Shown here piece after piece: positions 36,001 to 47,795 of a DNA stretch of 64,000 nt. Below the pieces are notes generated by a model. It was given only the letters and a program-made list of their open reading frames with translations. It did not search any database and was not told the DNA's origin. The DNA comes from Anodontia alba (Eukaryota > Mollusca > Bivalvia > Lucinida > Lucinidae): positions 12,636,620 to 12,700,619 of the forward strand of contig OZ024821.1 of the NCBI GenBank assembly GCA_964016985.1, written 5' to 3'. How positions within the stretch are numbered: the first letter of the stretch is position 1; every line of letters starts with the position of its first letter. The position numbers and the translations under genes are program-made.

Positions 36001-37580
36001 TAAACTCACAGGGAACTTAATGGCACTTGAAGCATATCCTATATGGCGGGAAATAGTTGTACACGGAACTATGTTAAAGTGCGCATGCGTGGCTGAGCCT
36101 CATCAATGGCGACACAATGAGCTCCGAAAGCAAGGTAACATTTGTTGCTTGTATTCCAATTTAACACAAAGATCTTATACTTAATGGCAAAAATTGTGAC
36201 TGCTTGAATTTATATTGAATTGAAGTTCATCTTTATGAATGAAACCCTGGAAGGACATGTCATGCAGAATTTTTTGAAGCTGTTGTTTTCGCTTTTGGCT
36301 GTCGCGAGGTCCCGTTGCTCAAGATCAAAGCTGTAGATTTCCGGAAAGTTTCTGTCCAATTTTCTCATCAACTGTGTAACAATCATACAATTTTGACGTA
36401 ACAATAGAGTTGTAGGCAATGTAGGATTACATGTTAATGACGACATCTGTCATTTATTCGTCTGATACGGTGTTCATGCAATGGCTTCTCGATGTTTTCA
36501 GGCCAATTTACAAGAGGACATTGGTGTTCTATTTTTAGAACCAGCTGATACATGTTGGGTATATGGGTTAAAATCAGAGGAGACCATTGACATTTAATAG
36601 GTTCTGATAAACACTTGTGTGTTTTAGGAATTTTTCTCTAAATCTGTATGTTGGTTTACAGTTATTGAATGAAATTAAATTAGAAATTCCTGTCTTTATT
36701 GAAAAGTAGTCCTTCTGTTTAGAAATGGCCACCAGATCACAAAACAAATCACTGTTGCAAACCCAAAGCATACCAGTTAAATGTTTCACATGAGTTACAG
36801 GTTTAACCCTTTCACCCCTAAAGTTCTGGCTTTTCCTGCTTTGAAGTTGGACATGTTTACTTTGTGAAAATAGGGGTGACAGTCAAAAACCTATAAAACA
36901 GAGTTGCATTAGAGCCGTCTCATCTGGATCTAAGCTGTTATGTGAAGGGTTCAGTTTTAGTCTGCAGGACTGAAACACTCAAATCCAACATTTTAGCTTT
37001 TTGGAGTTTATGTGACATTTTGTCCTGTTTTTGTCAAGTGAACAAATTTATTAATTGTTCAGTGTAAATGAACTCCAGTTTGGTTTCTTCCTCTTCATTG
37101 TCTTGTTTTAATATCTTGCCTTCTTTTAGTCCCAGAGGCCATTTGTGGAAGGGGTTAAACAGTGCACTTGTGCCCAAGTTCAGTCTGTCTCTTGTGATCA
37201 TCAGGGATATTTCTGGCTCAGAATAAGGCTGTGTACATTTCAGTTCAGATTTTTTGCAGGAAAATAACAAAACTTTTTATACTTGTATCAAGAAAAACTA
37301 GGCCAGAGAAACTTAATTACTAGATGCTCATCCCCTCCTGCCCCTATCAGAAAGCCCTCGCCCCATCGTTTTTTATTTGGCAGAAAAAAATTGCGTTGTC
37401 AAAAGATTGTCCGTTTGTAAGTTTTCGCCGTCTGTCGGAAACGTGATGTGATACTAGAAAGTAGTTACCTTCTGGTGTTTAGTAAGACTCGCTTAAAGCT
37501 GTTCAATTTTGAAGTCCTACTTTCGTTTTCGTGAAAGGAATCGCGTGATTTTTTTTCTACTTTTTGTGTTTTTTCGTCAA
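36001..37580. other. no confirmed gene; possible small first exon near 36117
   Basis: CACAATGAGCTCCGAAAGCAAGGTAACA looks like a short start exon with a GT donor, but no partner exon can be shown. Minus ORFs of 78 aa (36210-36446) and 71 aa (36574-36789) lack recognisable domains. Confidence 0.25.
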
Positions 37581-37581
37581 G

Positions 37582-38313
37582 CAATGAGTCATGTTCCTTG
37601 TAATACAGGTCCTCAAAGGACCCGAGGTCATGAAAAACTGGTATGGAGCAAAAGTAGCGTCAAAACACGGACTTTTGCCGACTTGTTTGACCACTTCAGT
37701 AGCGGTGCAGAGGATAAGACGGCTCCACTAAAAGACATGGACAAATACACGTTGAATGTTAATATTGGCCAGAAGAAAACAAGAGCTGACTCAGTTATCA
37801 TCTGGTGTGGATTGGGGAATCTGTTCCATGCCTGGGAAACTTGTTGACTTTTCATTGCTTGAGAAAGAAAATGAGACTGAAATCACTGACACTAACACAA
37901 AAGCAAATGCCCAAGCCTGTGCCTTTAAAATACTGATTTCTTCTGCAAACTTATCAAATCATCTCCCTCAAAAGAAAAACTTCATGAACAGCAAAATTGT
38001 TTATTGACATAATTTCTTGGCTAGAGGCACAGAAAGTCGGCTTTCTTTCAGCCAATGTAGATAATCTAGGTAGCCAGCTGGTGAATGTTCTTGCCAACAT
38101 CATGTGATGCATAAGTGGAAAAATTTGAAATGCAGCGACACAATGGAATTTGCATATTATACCAGTGGTTTTAAAAATGTCTGTTTCTATTGTGGAGGTG
38201 AAAACTGCAATGAAGCAGAAGGCATTTATCCTTGTGTACTGACTGTGAAGCTGATGGCAAACATTATTTTCCAAGGCCAAAATATCTTCCAGCCAAGCAA
38301 AAGTGATCAGTAA
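37582..38313 (+). pseudogene. decayed protein-coding remnant of unknown family
   Basis: Consecutive plus-strand frames read like pieces of one protein: ATG at 37582 (MSHVPCNTGPQRTRG...KKTRADSVIIWC), then FSLLEKENETEITDTNT and FKILISSANLSNHLPQKKNF to 38007, then IISWLEAQKVGFLSANVDNL (about 38011-38070), then CFYCGGENCNEAEG and, one frame over, DCEADGKHYFPRPKYLP (to about 38305). The spaced Cys pairs could be a zinc site. Three or more frame changes and a stop make it non-functional. No intron sites are needed to join the pieces, which would fit a retrocopy or the core of an old mobile element. I do not recognise the family. Confidence 0.4.
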
Positions 38314-38806
38314 ATGTAGTTCCCTTGTGCCACGAGTGCCGTCTAGTGTCAGCCTAGTCTCTGTGTCTATGATACAGTATAAAAATGCTCTAGTCAGGAC
38401 ATTTAATACATGTATTTCTCTTTACTATTTTTTCCTTACAAAATAAAAAGTCACCATATTTTTTTTTTCAGTTTATTTGAGCTTCCATATACCTATCGTA
38501 CACAAAAAACTGGATATATGTTCAAGGTTTTTGCTCTCCCATGTCATTCTTCAAGGGTAATCTGAAAATAAAAAATCCACCCACCCACCCCTCTTTTTTC
38601 CAAAATTTGGAGGAGCATCTTGTAAGTTAAGTTTCTTTGGCCTTAGGTCTCAGATTCTAAGACTAGAGAATTCTGCCAAAAAATTTTTTTCAGTGGGACA
38701 TTTCTTTTTGTTGGTTGTTCAATTCTAAATTTAGTCACACCCCAGTGACATAATGATCAGACATTAAAGAGGATAAATAGATAGGAGTAAAGAATGGATT
38801 TGTTTC
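38314..38806. other. gene-free stretch
   Basis: Nothing recognised. Confidence 0.4.
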
Positions 38807-39630
38807 CAGGGGTCAAGCTGGCTCAGAAATTTAGGGAGAAGTGACTTCTCCCTCCAGTCAAAACAGGGAGAAGTTTTATAGGATGAGGGAGAAGTCAAGA
38901 CTCGGTTAACCTATCTCCTTATTGAAAGCATGACACTTAAAAAATCTCAACTCGCTTTACTGCATTGTCTTGGGAATTAACAAAAAAAGGAAACAATTTT
39001 TACTGTAGACCTGTTCATTCTTACTTCTAAACCAATTAAATGATCCAAGAAACGCAGACATGAGTAGGGCAAATACATCATATCTGGACCCATATCTTTT
39101 GGAAATTGATCTTCTCAGTAGATCCAGTCAAAACATCAAGATCTGTGGCTTGATAAGCTATAAACATAATGATAAAAAAGAAATTTCTTAACTAAAATGT
39201 CTGTCAACTTTAAAACTTAGTTTTTAGTATTTTTAATGCTGTTTCTGACCAATTTTCAGCATGTAAATGGTTCATTTATGTAAAAACGGACACCCACGAA
39301 AACTAATAACATCGACGAAAAATGGTCTTTTTGTCACTTAGTAGGCAAACAGTTTTCCTCCAAAACTTGTAAACCACATCAGAATTTTATTTTGTGGCCT
39401 ATCTGATACATCTAACTTTTTTTTTTTTTTTAAAAGAATTTTACCTTTTCATGTTTGATCATTTTTTACTGGATTTCTCCTAACAAAAGTTTGTTTTGCA
39501 CAAGTACTAGCTTTCTCAAAAGTTGCTAAAATTGAGGGCGAAGTTTTTGTTGCCCTCAGGGCTTCCCAGGGTGACTTAGAGCCCTCAGGGGCAACTATTT
39601 CGCCCCAGTTGCCCTCTAGCTTGACCCCTG
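38807..39630. mobile_element. hAT-like non-autonomous element, 824 bp
   Basis: Ends CAGGGGTCAAGCTGG and CTAGCTTGACCCCTG form a 15-bp inverted repeat with one mismatch. Near the left end GGGAGAAGT is repeated; near the right end are GCCCTCAGGG words. The termini (CAGGG...CCCTG) suggest hAT. An exact 8-bp target duplication is not visible. Confidence 0.6.
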
Positions 39631-40324
39631 TGTCTCACAGGAACATAAAGCCACCACTTTGTTAAACACATTTTTTTTTTTTTTTTTTTTTTTGCACAAG
39701 ATCGCAAGTTATAGCCATGTTATCTGGTTATGTCCAGAAAATAAACCTATTTCAATAATATTACCCAGATGCAAACTGTAGGCTGTCAGCATTTGCGTGA
39801 ACCCTGTTGTTCACTGTTCAGGTCCATTTCTGAAGAACCTACATATACAGTCATCTTTAATCATAATGACATACTCAAAACAGTGCAATATTATTAATGA
39901 CCATGGCCTGTTCTCATGGTGTAATGACTTTACCAATATTTTATTTTATAACAAAGTGTTTGCATTACTGTTGAGAGGCTGACAACATACTTAGGCACTC
40001 AAATCTTGTATCATAATTACGCACATTCACGTCTTGTAGCAAACTTCGTTTTATCTTGTTCACCATCTTGAATTTGGCATCATGGTAAGCAGACCAATAA
40101 ATAATTAATAAGACAAAAAATGAGAAATAACTATTCATAAACCTGTTTAAAGTTGTTTTTAAATAACAATTAGCTGTGCTGAATTTAAACAAAAACTACA
40201 AAAAAAAAAAAAAAAAGAAATGCGAATGCGCATAGGGTCGACTGTAAACAAACTGCTGTCAAATCTTATACATATCAAAAAAAAAAATAGTTGGCTGAGA
40301 GTGTGTTTGCATCAAAGGCAGCAG
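39631..40324. other. gene-free stretch
   Basis: T tract at 39670-39692 and A tract at 40200-40217. No gene. Confidence 0.45.
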
Positions 40325-40555
40325 CTTTACAGTACAGCCAGCGAGACATTCCTATAGATCTCGGTTGTCACCATGACCAATTTTTCCGTCACGGTGTTGC
40401 TTCGTCTTGTCACCGAGACGAGCGAGACAGCTGGCGAGACGCACAGGTATTCTCAGCGAGACATTGTAGCGATACGCTGAGTGAGACACTAGTCCGGCCG
40501 AGAATTTTATTGCCTTTCATAGAGACACAGCGAGTCACAGCGCGACATTTATGAC
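40325..40555. repeat. GCGAGACA-rich repeat, left copy
   Basis: Starts TACAGTACAGCCAGCGAGAC and contains at least six GCGAGACA/AGCGAGTCA words. Its inverted counterpart is at 58440-58622. Confidence 0.75.
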
Positions 40556-40660
40556 CGTAAGATAAGAAGTTTTTACCTGTATTGACCATTTTACTGTACC
40601 TACAGTACGGCTCAGGTAAAAAAAAAAAACAAAAAAAACAAAAAAAAAAAAAACAATATT

Positions 40661-41972
40661 CAGGGCTTCCATTAACTTCCAGACTCAGGAAGTCCCAGAC
40701 TTCCTACCCCTCAAATTTGGAAGTCCCACAGGAAAATCTAGGAAGTCCCACTTTCTTTCCGTGCTGCGGCAGTCTGCCCTTTTTTTATTAGTAGAACACA
40801 GGTTCTTATTTCAGTGTCACACAGTATATAGGCTTCTCAGATGTGTTTTAAAAATGTCCTTATCGCTTATTAAAATTCGATCGCAACTTTTTGGAAAGCC
40901 TGTACTTGTATGTCGGACCTTAGAGAAAGCATCAACATTGGTACAACTTCGCATTCGTTTCAAAGCACAGAGAAAGAAAAAAGAAAAGAAAATACATGAG
41001 AGAAAACACCCAAAACATGTTTTCTTAAAAATAAACTATGCTAAAATTATTTTGCAGAAATGTATTTAATGAAATATTTGTTCAGATTGAAGCTGATCAA
41101 CACGAGCGAACTATGCTTACTTCACAAAAATTGCGGGAAAACGGCGCCGACTCGTGCAACAACAAACAAATTAAAGGCAGCTCTCGATGAAATACCAACA
41201 GCAAAACGTTCGTTCGCGGAGAAAAGCAAGCAAAACCATCGCAAATCGCCTATATTTAGACTTACTTTGCGTCTTTTCCGCGCTGGTAAACAGCGCAACC
41301 GGAACAAGGCTACGCATTTAGAAACGGGTTTTCCGAAAATTTTGACGAAAAATATGTTTTCTTTTCACCTGAAAAATTACTTTTGTTGTCATGACAAACG
41401 TAAGCTTCTAAATTCGAATAGATTTCAATTTGCGTTTTGTGCATAATTGTTATTTATTTATTTATAGAATTTCACTCGGCAATTCCCGGAAGTGTTGCAG
41501 ACGACACACGTTCTTAGCAAAATAATAATTTAAGGTTTTAAGACGTGACTATTAAAAAATAATAATGACTTCATATAATTTCAACGAATATTTTCGGGGT
41601 CGCAGTAGAATAAAAACATCAATTAATCAACTCAGCACGCGTGACAAATACACGCAGTGATCACGCAGCCATCAAAAGGGTGCTGCGACGCTTGACACAG
41701 CTGTCAATAAACTCCCGCAAGCGGAAAGTGGGACGTCCTTAAAGCTCAGTCAACACAGGTAGCGAATATCCGGTAAGTAGGCGGGGCAAACATCATACAA
41801 CTGGTTAAAAGTGGACGGGCCTTTTGGCAATTTTTGGACGTCTCGGGTATCGATTTCGGACGGACAAAAGAAATTTCGGAAGTCCGCTGTACGTCTTTGA
41901 AGTTCAGTTTGGACGTCCGGTGGCAATCTCAGGGCGTAATATACGTCGTACGTCCACTTAACGGAAGCCCTG
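40661..41972. mobile_element. hAT-like non-autonomous element, 1,312 bp, with 7-bp direct flanks
   Basis: Ends CAGGGCTTCCATTAA and TTAACGGAAGCCCTG are inverted repeats. CAATATT flanks both sides exactly (40654-40660 and 41973-41979). Subterminal GGAAGTCCCA words (about 40688-40750) and GGACGTCC/GGAAGTCC words (about 41730, 41836-41925) resemble clustered transposase binding sites. The 128-aa ORF at 41060-41446 has no transposase motif. Confidence 0.78.
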
Positions 41973-41976
41973 CAAT

Positions 41977-42007
<31 letters not shown>

Positions 42008-42439
42008 TTATTTTCAATCCGCGGACCAATTTTACAATCCACATTTTTCCGTCGAGTGGTTTGGAGTAACCAAACAAAAATTGTTAAAACTGCGAATACA
42101 ATAAATATCCTCTAAACTAGTGTTGGCAGCAGCAGGAACAGACTGCAAAATCTACACACTTAAATAGTTCTGCTTCCGAGGATCAACTCTGCTACTGTTT
42201 TTTTTTTTTTTTTTAAATACTTCAGCCGCGAGTATGAAAGGGTATATCCGAACAACAGCTGATAGCCCCAATGCACAAGGCCGGCGACGTATTTGGACCA
42301 AAACCTCTGATGATTTCTAATCGCCCTGTTTAAGTTTTGGATTAGGGGTGGTGGCCGCCCGAGTCTTCCTATACTCATTTTCATGTAACAAGCACTTTTA
42401 TCCAGTCTGGCCCATTTTTCTCGTGTCACTTTGCACATG
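41973..42439. other. gene-free stretch with (ATT)n
   Basis: (ATT)n at 41976-42013. The 92-aa minus ORF (42160-42438) has no recognised domain. Confidence 0.45.
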
Positions 42440-43300
42440 CTGCTGCTGCGGCCAAGAAAATAGTTTGATCCCGAAGCACTGCTGAAAATTCTAGAGATGC
42501 CGATTCTAGAGAAATTGCCGATCTGTTTTAGTATTTTACATTAAAATAAGGCTGAACATTTCATGTGAATCGTCTGCCCAGCAGACGATTCACATGTAAT
42601 GTCAAGCTTGATTTACGCTGGAAAAATAAGAAAAAAAAATGAAAATGCCGTCTGCTGAATATGCTAAGCGCTTCAAGGGTTAAAGTATGGATACATTTCA
42701 TTTGACAAGGGAGACAGAACTGGACAGGCTGAAATGTATCTACACTGCTTGGATCGGGGGCTGGACGGTTGATGATTGGACCAGGGTCAGGACTGTCCGT
42801 TTAAAACACCACTTGACGATGGTGACTTGGTGTCTTATGTCACTTTAAACAAAAAAAATATACTTAAGTCATATATCGAGATGATAGAACACGGCGTCTG
42901 ATCAGGGTATTCACTGTTTGCAAAAACAGTTTAGCCATTTTTCTGTAGGAATATCTAAATCTCATAGCCGGATGTACCTAAAATGGACGAGCCAGAATCT
43001 TACAAGTTTTGCATACTCTCTCTCTCTCTCTCTGGAATGCTCTTTCTTTTTACCCTCATGCAAATATGACATGTCTCCTTTCGAGCTAGAAATTGTTTGC
43101 ACTGACCTTATTGGAAAAAAAAATGATATTGCACGGGTGGGAATCGAACGCGAGACCTGATCGCGGAGTCGATCCCCACAGATTGTAGCGATTTTTCATG
43201 AAACACATGTATTTGCTATCCGTAACGGTCATTCGCTCCTTCCACTGCTTCAAGAGTGGCAGTTACAAGTTTCTGGCGGAAGGGTGTTTAATCGGGTCAC
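42440..43300. repeat. inverted block A, left copy (matches 52825-53650)
   Basis: Inverted match: GGCCAAGAAAATAGTTTGA at 42450 with its reverse complement near 53620; CAGTGTAGATACATT at 53360 with its inverse at 42740; (CT)n at 43017-43032 facing (GA)n at 53058. Contains the hairpin CGTCTGCCCAGCAGACG (about 42550-42605) and a SINE at 43110-43300 (B-box-like GGGAATCGAACGCG and body ACGGTCATTCGCTCC). Confidence 0.8.
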
Positions 43301-43640
43301 ACAAATCACCGAAATACCGGAATACTACCGAAATACCGGAATACCCGTGAAAAATATAGGTATACCTATGAAAGACGCCTATTAAAGACACCAATATTGT
43401 CTTTAATTAATCAATTAAGTAATATTATGTCAACCTAATGGAAAAGGGATAATACTTTAACCTAAAATAATTTGAAAATTGTCTTTGCAATTTTTTTTTT
43501 TTATTTTTTTTTTTATTTGAAAACATTGTTGATAGTCCGCTAAATCAGAGCCGGAATACGACCGGAATACCCGCGAAAAACGTGAATTACCTTCACTTCA
43601 AACGAAAAGTACATACAGAACAGCTCAGGTAAAAGAACAA
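43301..43640. repeat. inverted block B, left copy (matches 54040-54345)
   Basis: CACCGAAATACCGGAATAC...GAAAAATATAGGTATACC and CTTCACTTCAAACGAAAAG are found inverted at 54040-54345. The left part is itself a run of CCGAAATACCGGAATAC repeats. Confidence 0.8.
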
Positions 43641-43879
43641 CAACAACAACAAAAAAAACTCTTTACCCCGAATATCGGCGTTTTGCGGACTTCCCCCAAA
43701 CATTCGGAATCAAACCGAGTAAACGTAATATTCAGCGGACAACTCTCGCAAGTCCGCGCAAAGTATGTGTTATGCAAAGTTGTGCGAAGTTACTCGGATT
43801 TGTAATGTTGTACCCAGAGACATTTTTCCACCATATAGAACAGTCTGTGTGAAGTTATATCGTCCACGCACATGCGGAT

Positions 43880-45943
43880 GCACAGGTTGATCTGAGTCTG
43901 CGCTGGTCGCAAAGGTCTTATTATCCCAAAAGTGTTTTCCAAATTTCCGCATTCCGATCCACCAAAATTAGATCAATTCTCTTGTTTTCTTAAAATATTA
44001 ACCAATGCTGCCTTGTTCCCTGAATATATTTGGGTGCTCCCTAGGTCCAAAGAAAACCCCGGTAGCCCCATTCACTATTCGAGCACGTTACATGGGCCTC
44101 AACAAAGCTCCATATGAAAAAGTACCGGATTCTTTGGCTTAGTCTACTCCGGCCACATAAGTGGGTCCTGCATGGGCATTTTTACTTAATGCTGTAGAAA
44201 ACAAAACAAACACATGAAAATCACAAAAATCACAAAGAGAATCAGACATCTGCCCCCAATCGACGAATTACATATTTATATTTGGTATTCCTGTAACTGC
44301 CTTTTCCCATGCAACAACTGCACACGCTCAATATAAATGACGTAGTACTATGGTAAAAGACCGGGAAATTCTCACTCGCGTGCAGCAACTGCAGGTGTCA
44401 ATATTAATCAACTTTAAGGGGCGCTTCTGCTATCAAAGTGGCATTGAATCAATAAGATAGCCCATGTGAAAAGGGTGTCTGTCACACAAAAACACACTGT
44501 ACGCACACAAGAGAGGCTAATGACAATTCAAATGAGTGAGTGTGTTTTTTTTTACGTCCTAGTAACAGCTAGGTCATAGAGAAATGTGGACTATGGTTTA
44601 AAGTCCCATATTAAAGGCTTGAGAAGCCTGGTATCGAACCCATGACCCTGGGAGACAAAGCGAGAAGCGTTACCACTGTAACACACCACCGAGGCACCAT
44701 TTCCCAATATTTCATACTGTTTCAAGAAAATATCTCAAATAGTTTTCAAGTTATAGAGTGGACAAAAATATATTAAAGAACAGAAACCACTTAAATATTT
44801 TCGGTGTTCAAAGGGCCATAACTCCAAAAGTAGGCTCTATCGTCAAAGTATATGAACTGTTGAAATGATTAATAGCTTATGAATAAGCCCACCCCGGAAA
44901 AGTGTGTGGGCTCGACAAGACCTACATAGTGTTGACTGGGCTGTTTTAACTCCAGTTCAAACCAAAATCACGTCGGTACAAAAGTATGATGTACAATGTT
45001 CTTAAATGAACCAGAGGACAAAACGTACTATAGTACAATGTACGTGCTACCAGCAAAGATTCGGGTCAGTCTGTGCATCGACCCACTATATAAAGCAAGC
45101 TTCTTGGATAGCCCGGAGTCCGAAGAAGGTGCATACTGTACGATCAGCGAAGGATCTGATCAGAATGTGATGTTACAGTCACACTGTTTATCCCGCTTTG
45201 GACAGCCCGGCTATCGAAGGAAAATAGCGAATGCTCTGATCAGAATGTGCAGTTGCGCAGAGTGAACCGAGTCTTCGCTCGTAGCACAGGACGTTTTGTT
45301 AAACCCATAGATTGTAGGCGGTACATACGATTAGCGAAGGCTCTGATCAGACTACTGATGTGCAGGCTCAGAGTGTGCAGGCTAATTTGTCTCTTCGTAC
45401 AAGTTATAGGTTTTACCGTGCAAAGACCCATGCGCGATTTGTGCCTGCAAACCATAACGCTTAACATTCTGGGTAAAGTTTTCAACAGACATTTTGAAAT
45501 ATTTTTATCATTCTTCCAAGAAAACAGGATTTGCATTTCATGCAAATTGTTTCCATTGCATGAAATGTCAAATCCTGTTTTCTTGGTAATAAAACAAATA
45601 ACGATTTTTTTTTCTTTTTTGTCGTCTGCTGAATTAACCCAGACAGTGGTAATTTGATACCTGCGAGCACCAAGTGTCGTGTCTTTGAGCAAGACACTTT
45701 ATCCTCGTATCTTAGTATTGGTTTCTACCCAGGAAGACGCTGCCTAGAATGTCCGTGAAGACATATGACAATATTATCCGAAGATGCTTTCCCGCCGATG
45801 CTAGGTTTATACGTGTGTCCCTTTTACTAGTTAAATAAATTACAGTCTTGGTTTTGCATATCGAATGTTGAAGACACAAAAACAGAACACTTTACATGGA
45901 AACGAAAGTTTTGAAGATTGCTCTATAAGCCATTAAAGATAAT
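43880..45943. repeat. left arm of large inverted repeat (block C)
   Basis: 44045-45943 is matched in reverse by 54590-56373 at moderate identity with indels: for example AGCCCCATTCACTATTCGAG with its inverse near 56345, and GAACACTTTACATGGAAACG with its inverse near 54600. A separate piece, 43880-43965, is inverted at 58715-58800. The arm contains a minus-strand tRNA-like SINE head at about 44630-44700 and a SINE-type tail at 44880-44985. A unique insert lies around 44150-44390. No gene. Confidence 0.75.
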
Positions 45944-46205
45944 TTAAATTTTCTTTTCCAATATAACAAAAGGGTTTCATCATGTAGATGCGCAATGGTC
46001 ACATCTGCCAGATGAAACCCTATGTGACTGACTATACTTTCAGGTCTAGTCAGTAGAGTGAAAACATAAGACTGCCTTTGGGAAATAAGAACCATATTTT
46101 TGAAAATTTGAATTGCACAAACATGGAATATTTACACATATAAGAAAGTTGAAAAGACTGTCCAAACTTTCTTCAAAATTAAATTTTCCAAAAATATACC
46201 TCCAA
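45944..46205 (-). repeat. split direct repeat B2 (3' end of Ngaro element)
   Basis: 262 bp identical by eye to B1 at 47354-47615. Left boundary set by loss of identity at 45943/47353, right boundary at 46206/47616. Confidence 0.9.
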
Positions 46206-46750
46206 GTTATTAAATGTCACTCTGTCATTTTATACAGGTATAAGTGTCCTTCAGCACATTTCATCACTTGGTCCATAACACAGGGGTATACACCTGTAAT
46301 ATCCTTTCAACTGAATGTCAGTCATATGAAATCATGTCACAAAGTCACACAACTAGTTTCCTCCTCACGGGATTCATAATTCACCTTCTGGCACACTCAA
46401 TAATTGGTGTCCATTGGACAGAAGGAACGTCTTAATCAGCATTTTTAGAACACATGTAGCTTCTGATATGTCTGCCAAACCAAGCAGATTAAGGCATGAT
46501 AACACATTATAACACATTAAAAGCATACAAACATAATAACACAGTAGAGCACCTGCTACTATTACTAGTTGCATGGAAAGATTTATGGTATCATGATTTT
46601 TGGCACATACATGACTAAGGTACTGGCATATTGCACATGGTTTAATATGGTAAATTTGGACATACATATACCAACGTTATTGAAAATATGGTTCTCCTAC
46701 TAAACTAATAAAACTACAAAACTACTCTATACAGGGCGGGGCGGGCAGGG
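46206..46750 (-). other. spacer between A2 and B2 of the Ngaro element
   Basis: 545 bp present once. A 97-aa minus ORF (46374-46667) spans much of it, rich in Cys/Leu and without a recognised domain. Probably non-coding 3' sequence. Confidence 0.6.
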
Positions 46751-47353
46751 TAAAGAACTATCGCTAGGATGTGCTCGGCTCGCAAGATTTTCGAAGAATG
46801 ATGCCAAATTCAAAACACAAACAATCGTGCGCCGATTTAAATCATTGGCTGAGAAATTTGAAGTCTGAGAATCCGATTGGTCATAAGTTGCCATGGAATC
46901 AAACAGGAAGAAAAACAACTCACACAGAGTGCGCGGAATCGAAAACCCGTCATGTTAAATGTAACAAGCTTTCTTATTGGTTCCAGAGTGAGATTCTCGC
47001 TATCACGAGAATAAAAGGAATTAATGTTGAATTATCAAGAATGCTATTGGCTGAAGTGCCTGCTACACGTGTGAACGAGAGTTACCTGTAAACAAAACGG
47101 CATTCTCGCAAAACGAGACAAACTTATCAGATTATCAAGAAAGGAAATATATAAACCATGTTAAACACTTGAATAATATTTAAACTGATAAAATATTGAA
47201 AACAAATGGAAAGCTGTATTTACCAGATCACATGAACCGTCTAAAGCCCACTTCCGGTACTGAGGTGGAAGTGGGTGGGGTTACTGTAAACAAACTACGG
47301 TAAGCTGCTGTTCCAAAGCCAATTTAAAACCAGATTAATATTTAATCTTTATA
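46751..47353 (-). repeat. split direct repeat A2 (internal)
   Basis: 603 bp matching A1 at 51986-52588; the one difference noted is at 46863 (G) versus 52098 (A). Short ORFs on both strands occur in both copies and are likely incidental. Confidence 0.92.
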
Positions 47354-47615
47354 TTAAATTTTCTTTTCCAATATAACAAAAGGGTTTCATCATGTAGATG
47401 CGCAATGGTCACATCTGCCAGATGAAACCCTATGTGACTGACTATACTTTCAGGTCTAGTCAGTAGAGTGAAAACATAAGACTGCCTTTGGGAAATAAGA
47501 ACCATATTTTTGAAAATTTGAATTGCACAAACATGGAATATTTACACATATAAGAAAGTTGAAAAGACTGTCCAAACTTTCTTCAAAATTAAATTTTCCA
47601 AAAATATACCTCCAA
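47354..47615 (-). repeat. split direct repeat B1 (internal)
   Basis: 262 bp copy of B2, directly abutting A2 with no intervening base. Confidence 0.9.
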
Positions 47616-47795
47616 ATCCCAAAGGCATGTACCAGTAGGGTAGAAGTAGAGGAGAAATGAAGAAAGAGAATGTACATACATACAGAAGAAATGTCACAAA
47701 ATTTTGCAAATAATTATACTCAAATTACATGAGCCAAAGATGGCAAGTCTGTCAGCATGATTTGCAACCCTGTTCCATAAAATGCACCCTAGCAG

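Noticed and set aside
38807..39630. 8-bp target duplication for the CAGGGGTCAAG element
   Set aside because: TTTGTTTC and TGTCTCAC do not match; no exact duplication is visible.
40761..41446. 102-aa and 128-aa plus ORFs as a hAT transposase
   Set aside because: No BED finger, catalytic block or hAT dimerisation motif; codon content looks random and Lys-rich.
46771..47091. 106-aa plus-strand ORF, repeated identically at 52006-52326
   Set aside because: It lies antisense in the A repeats of the Ngaro element; its duplication is explained by the repeat, and it has no recognisable domain.
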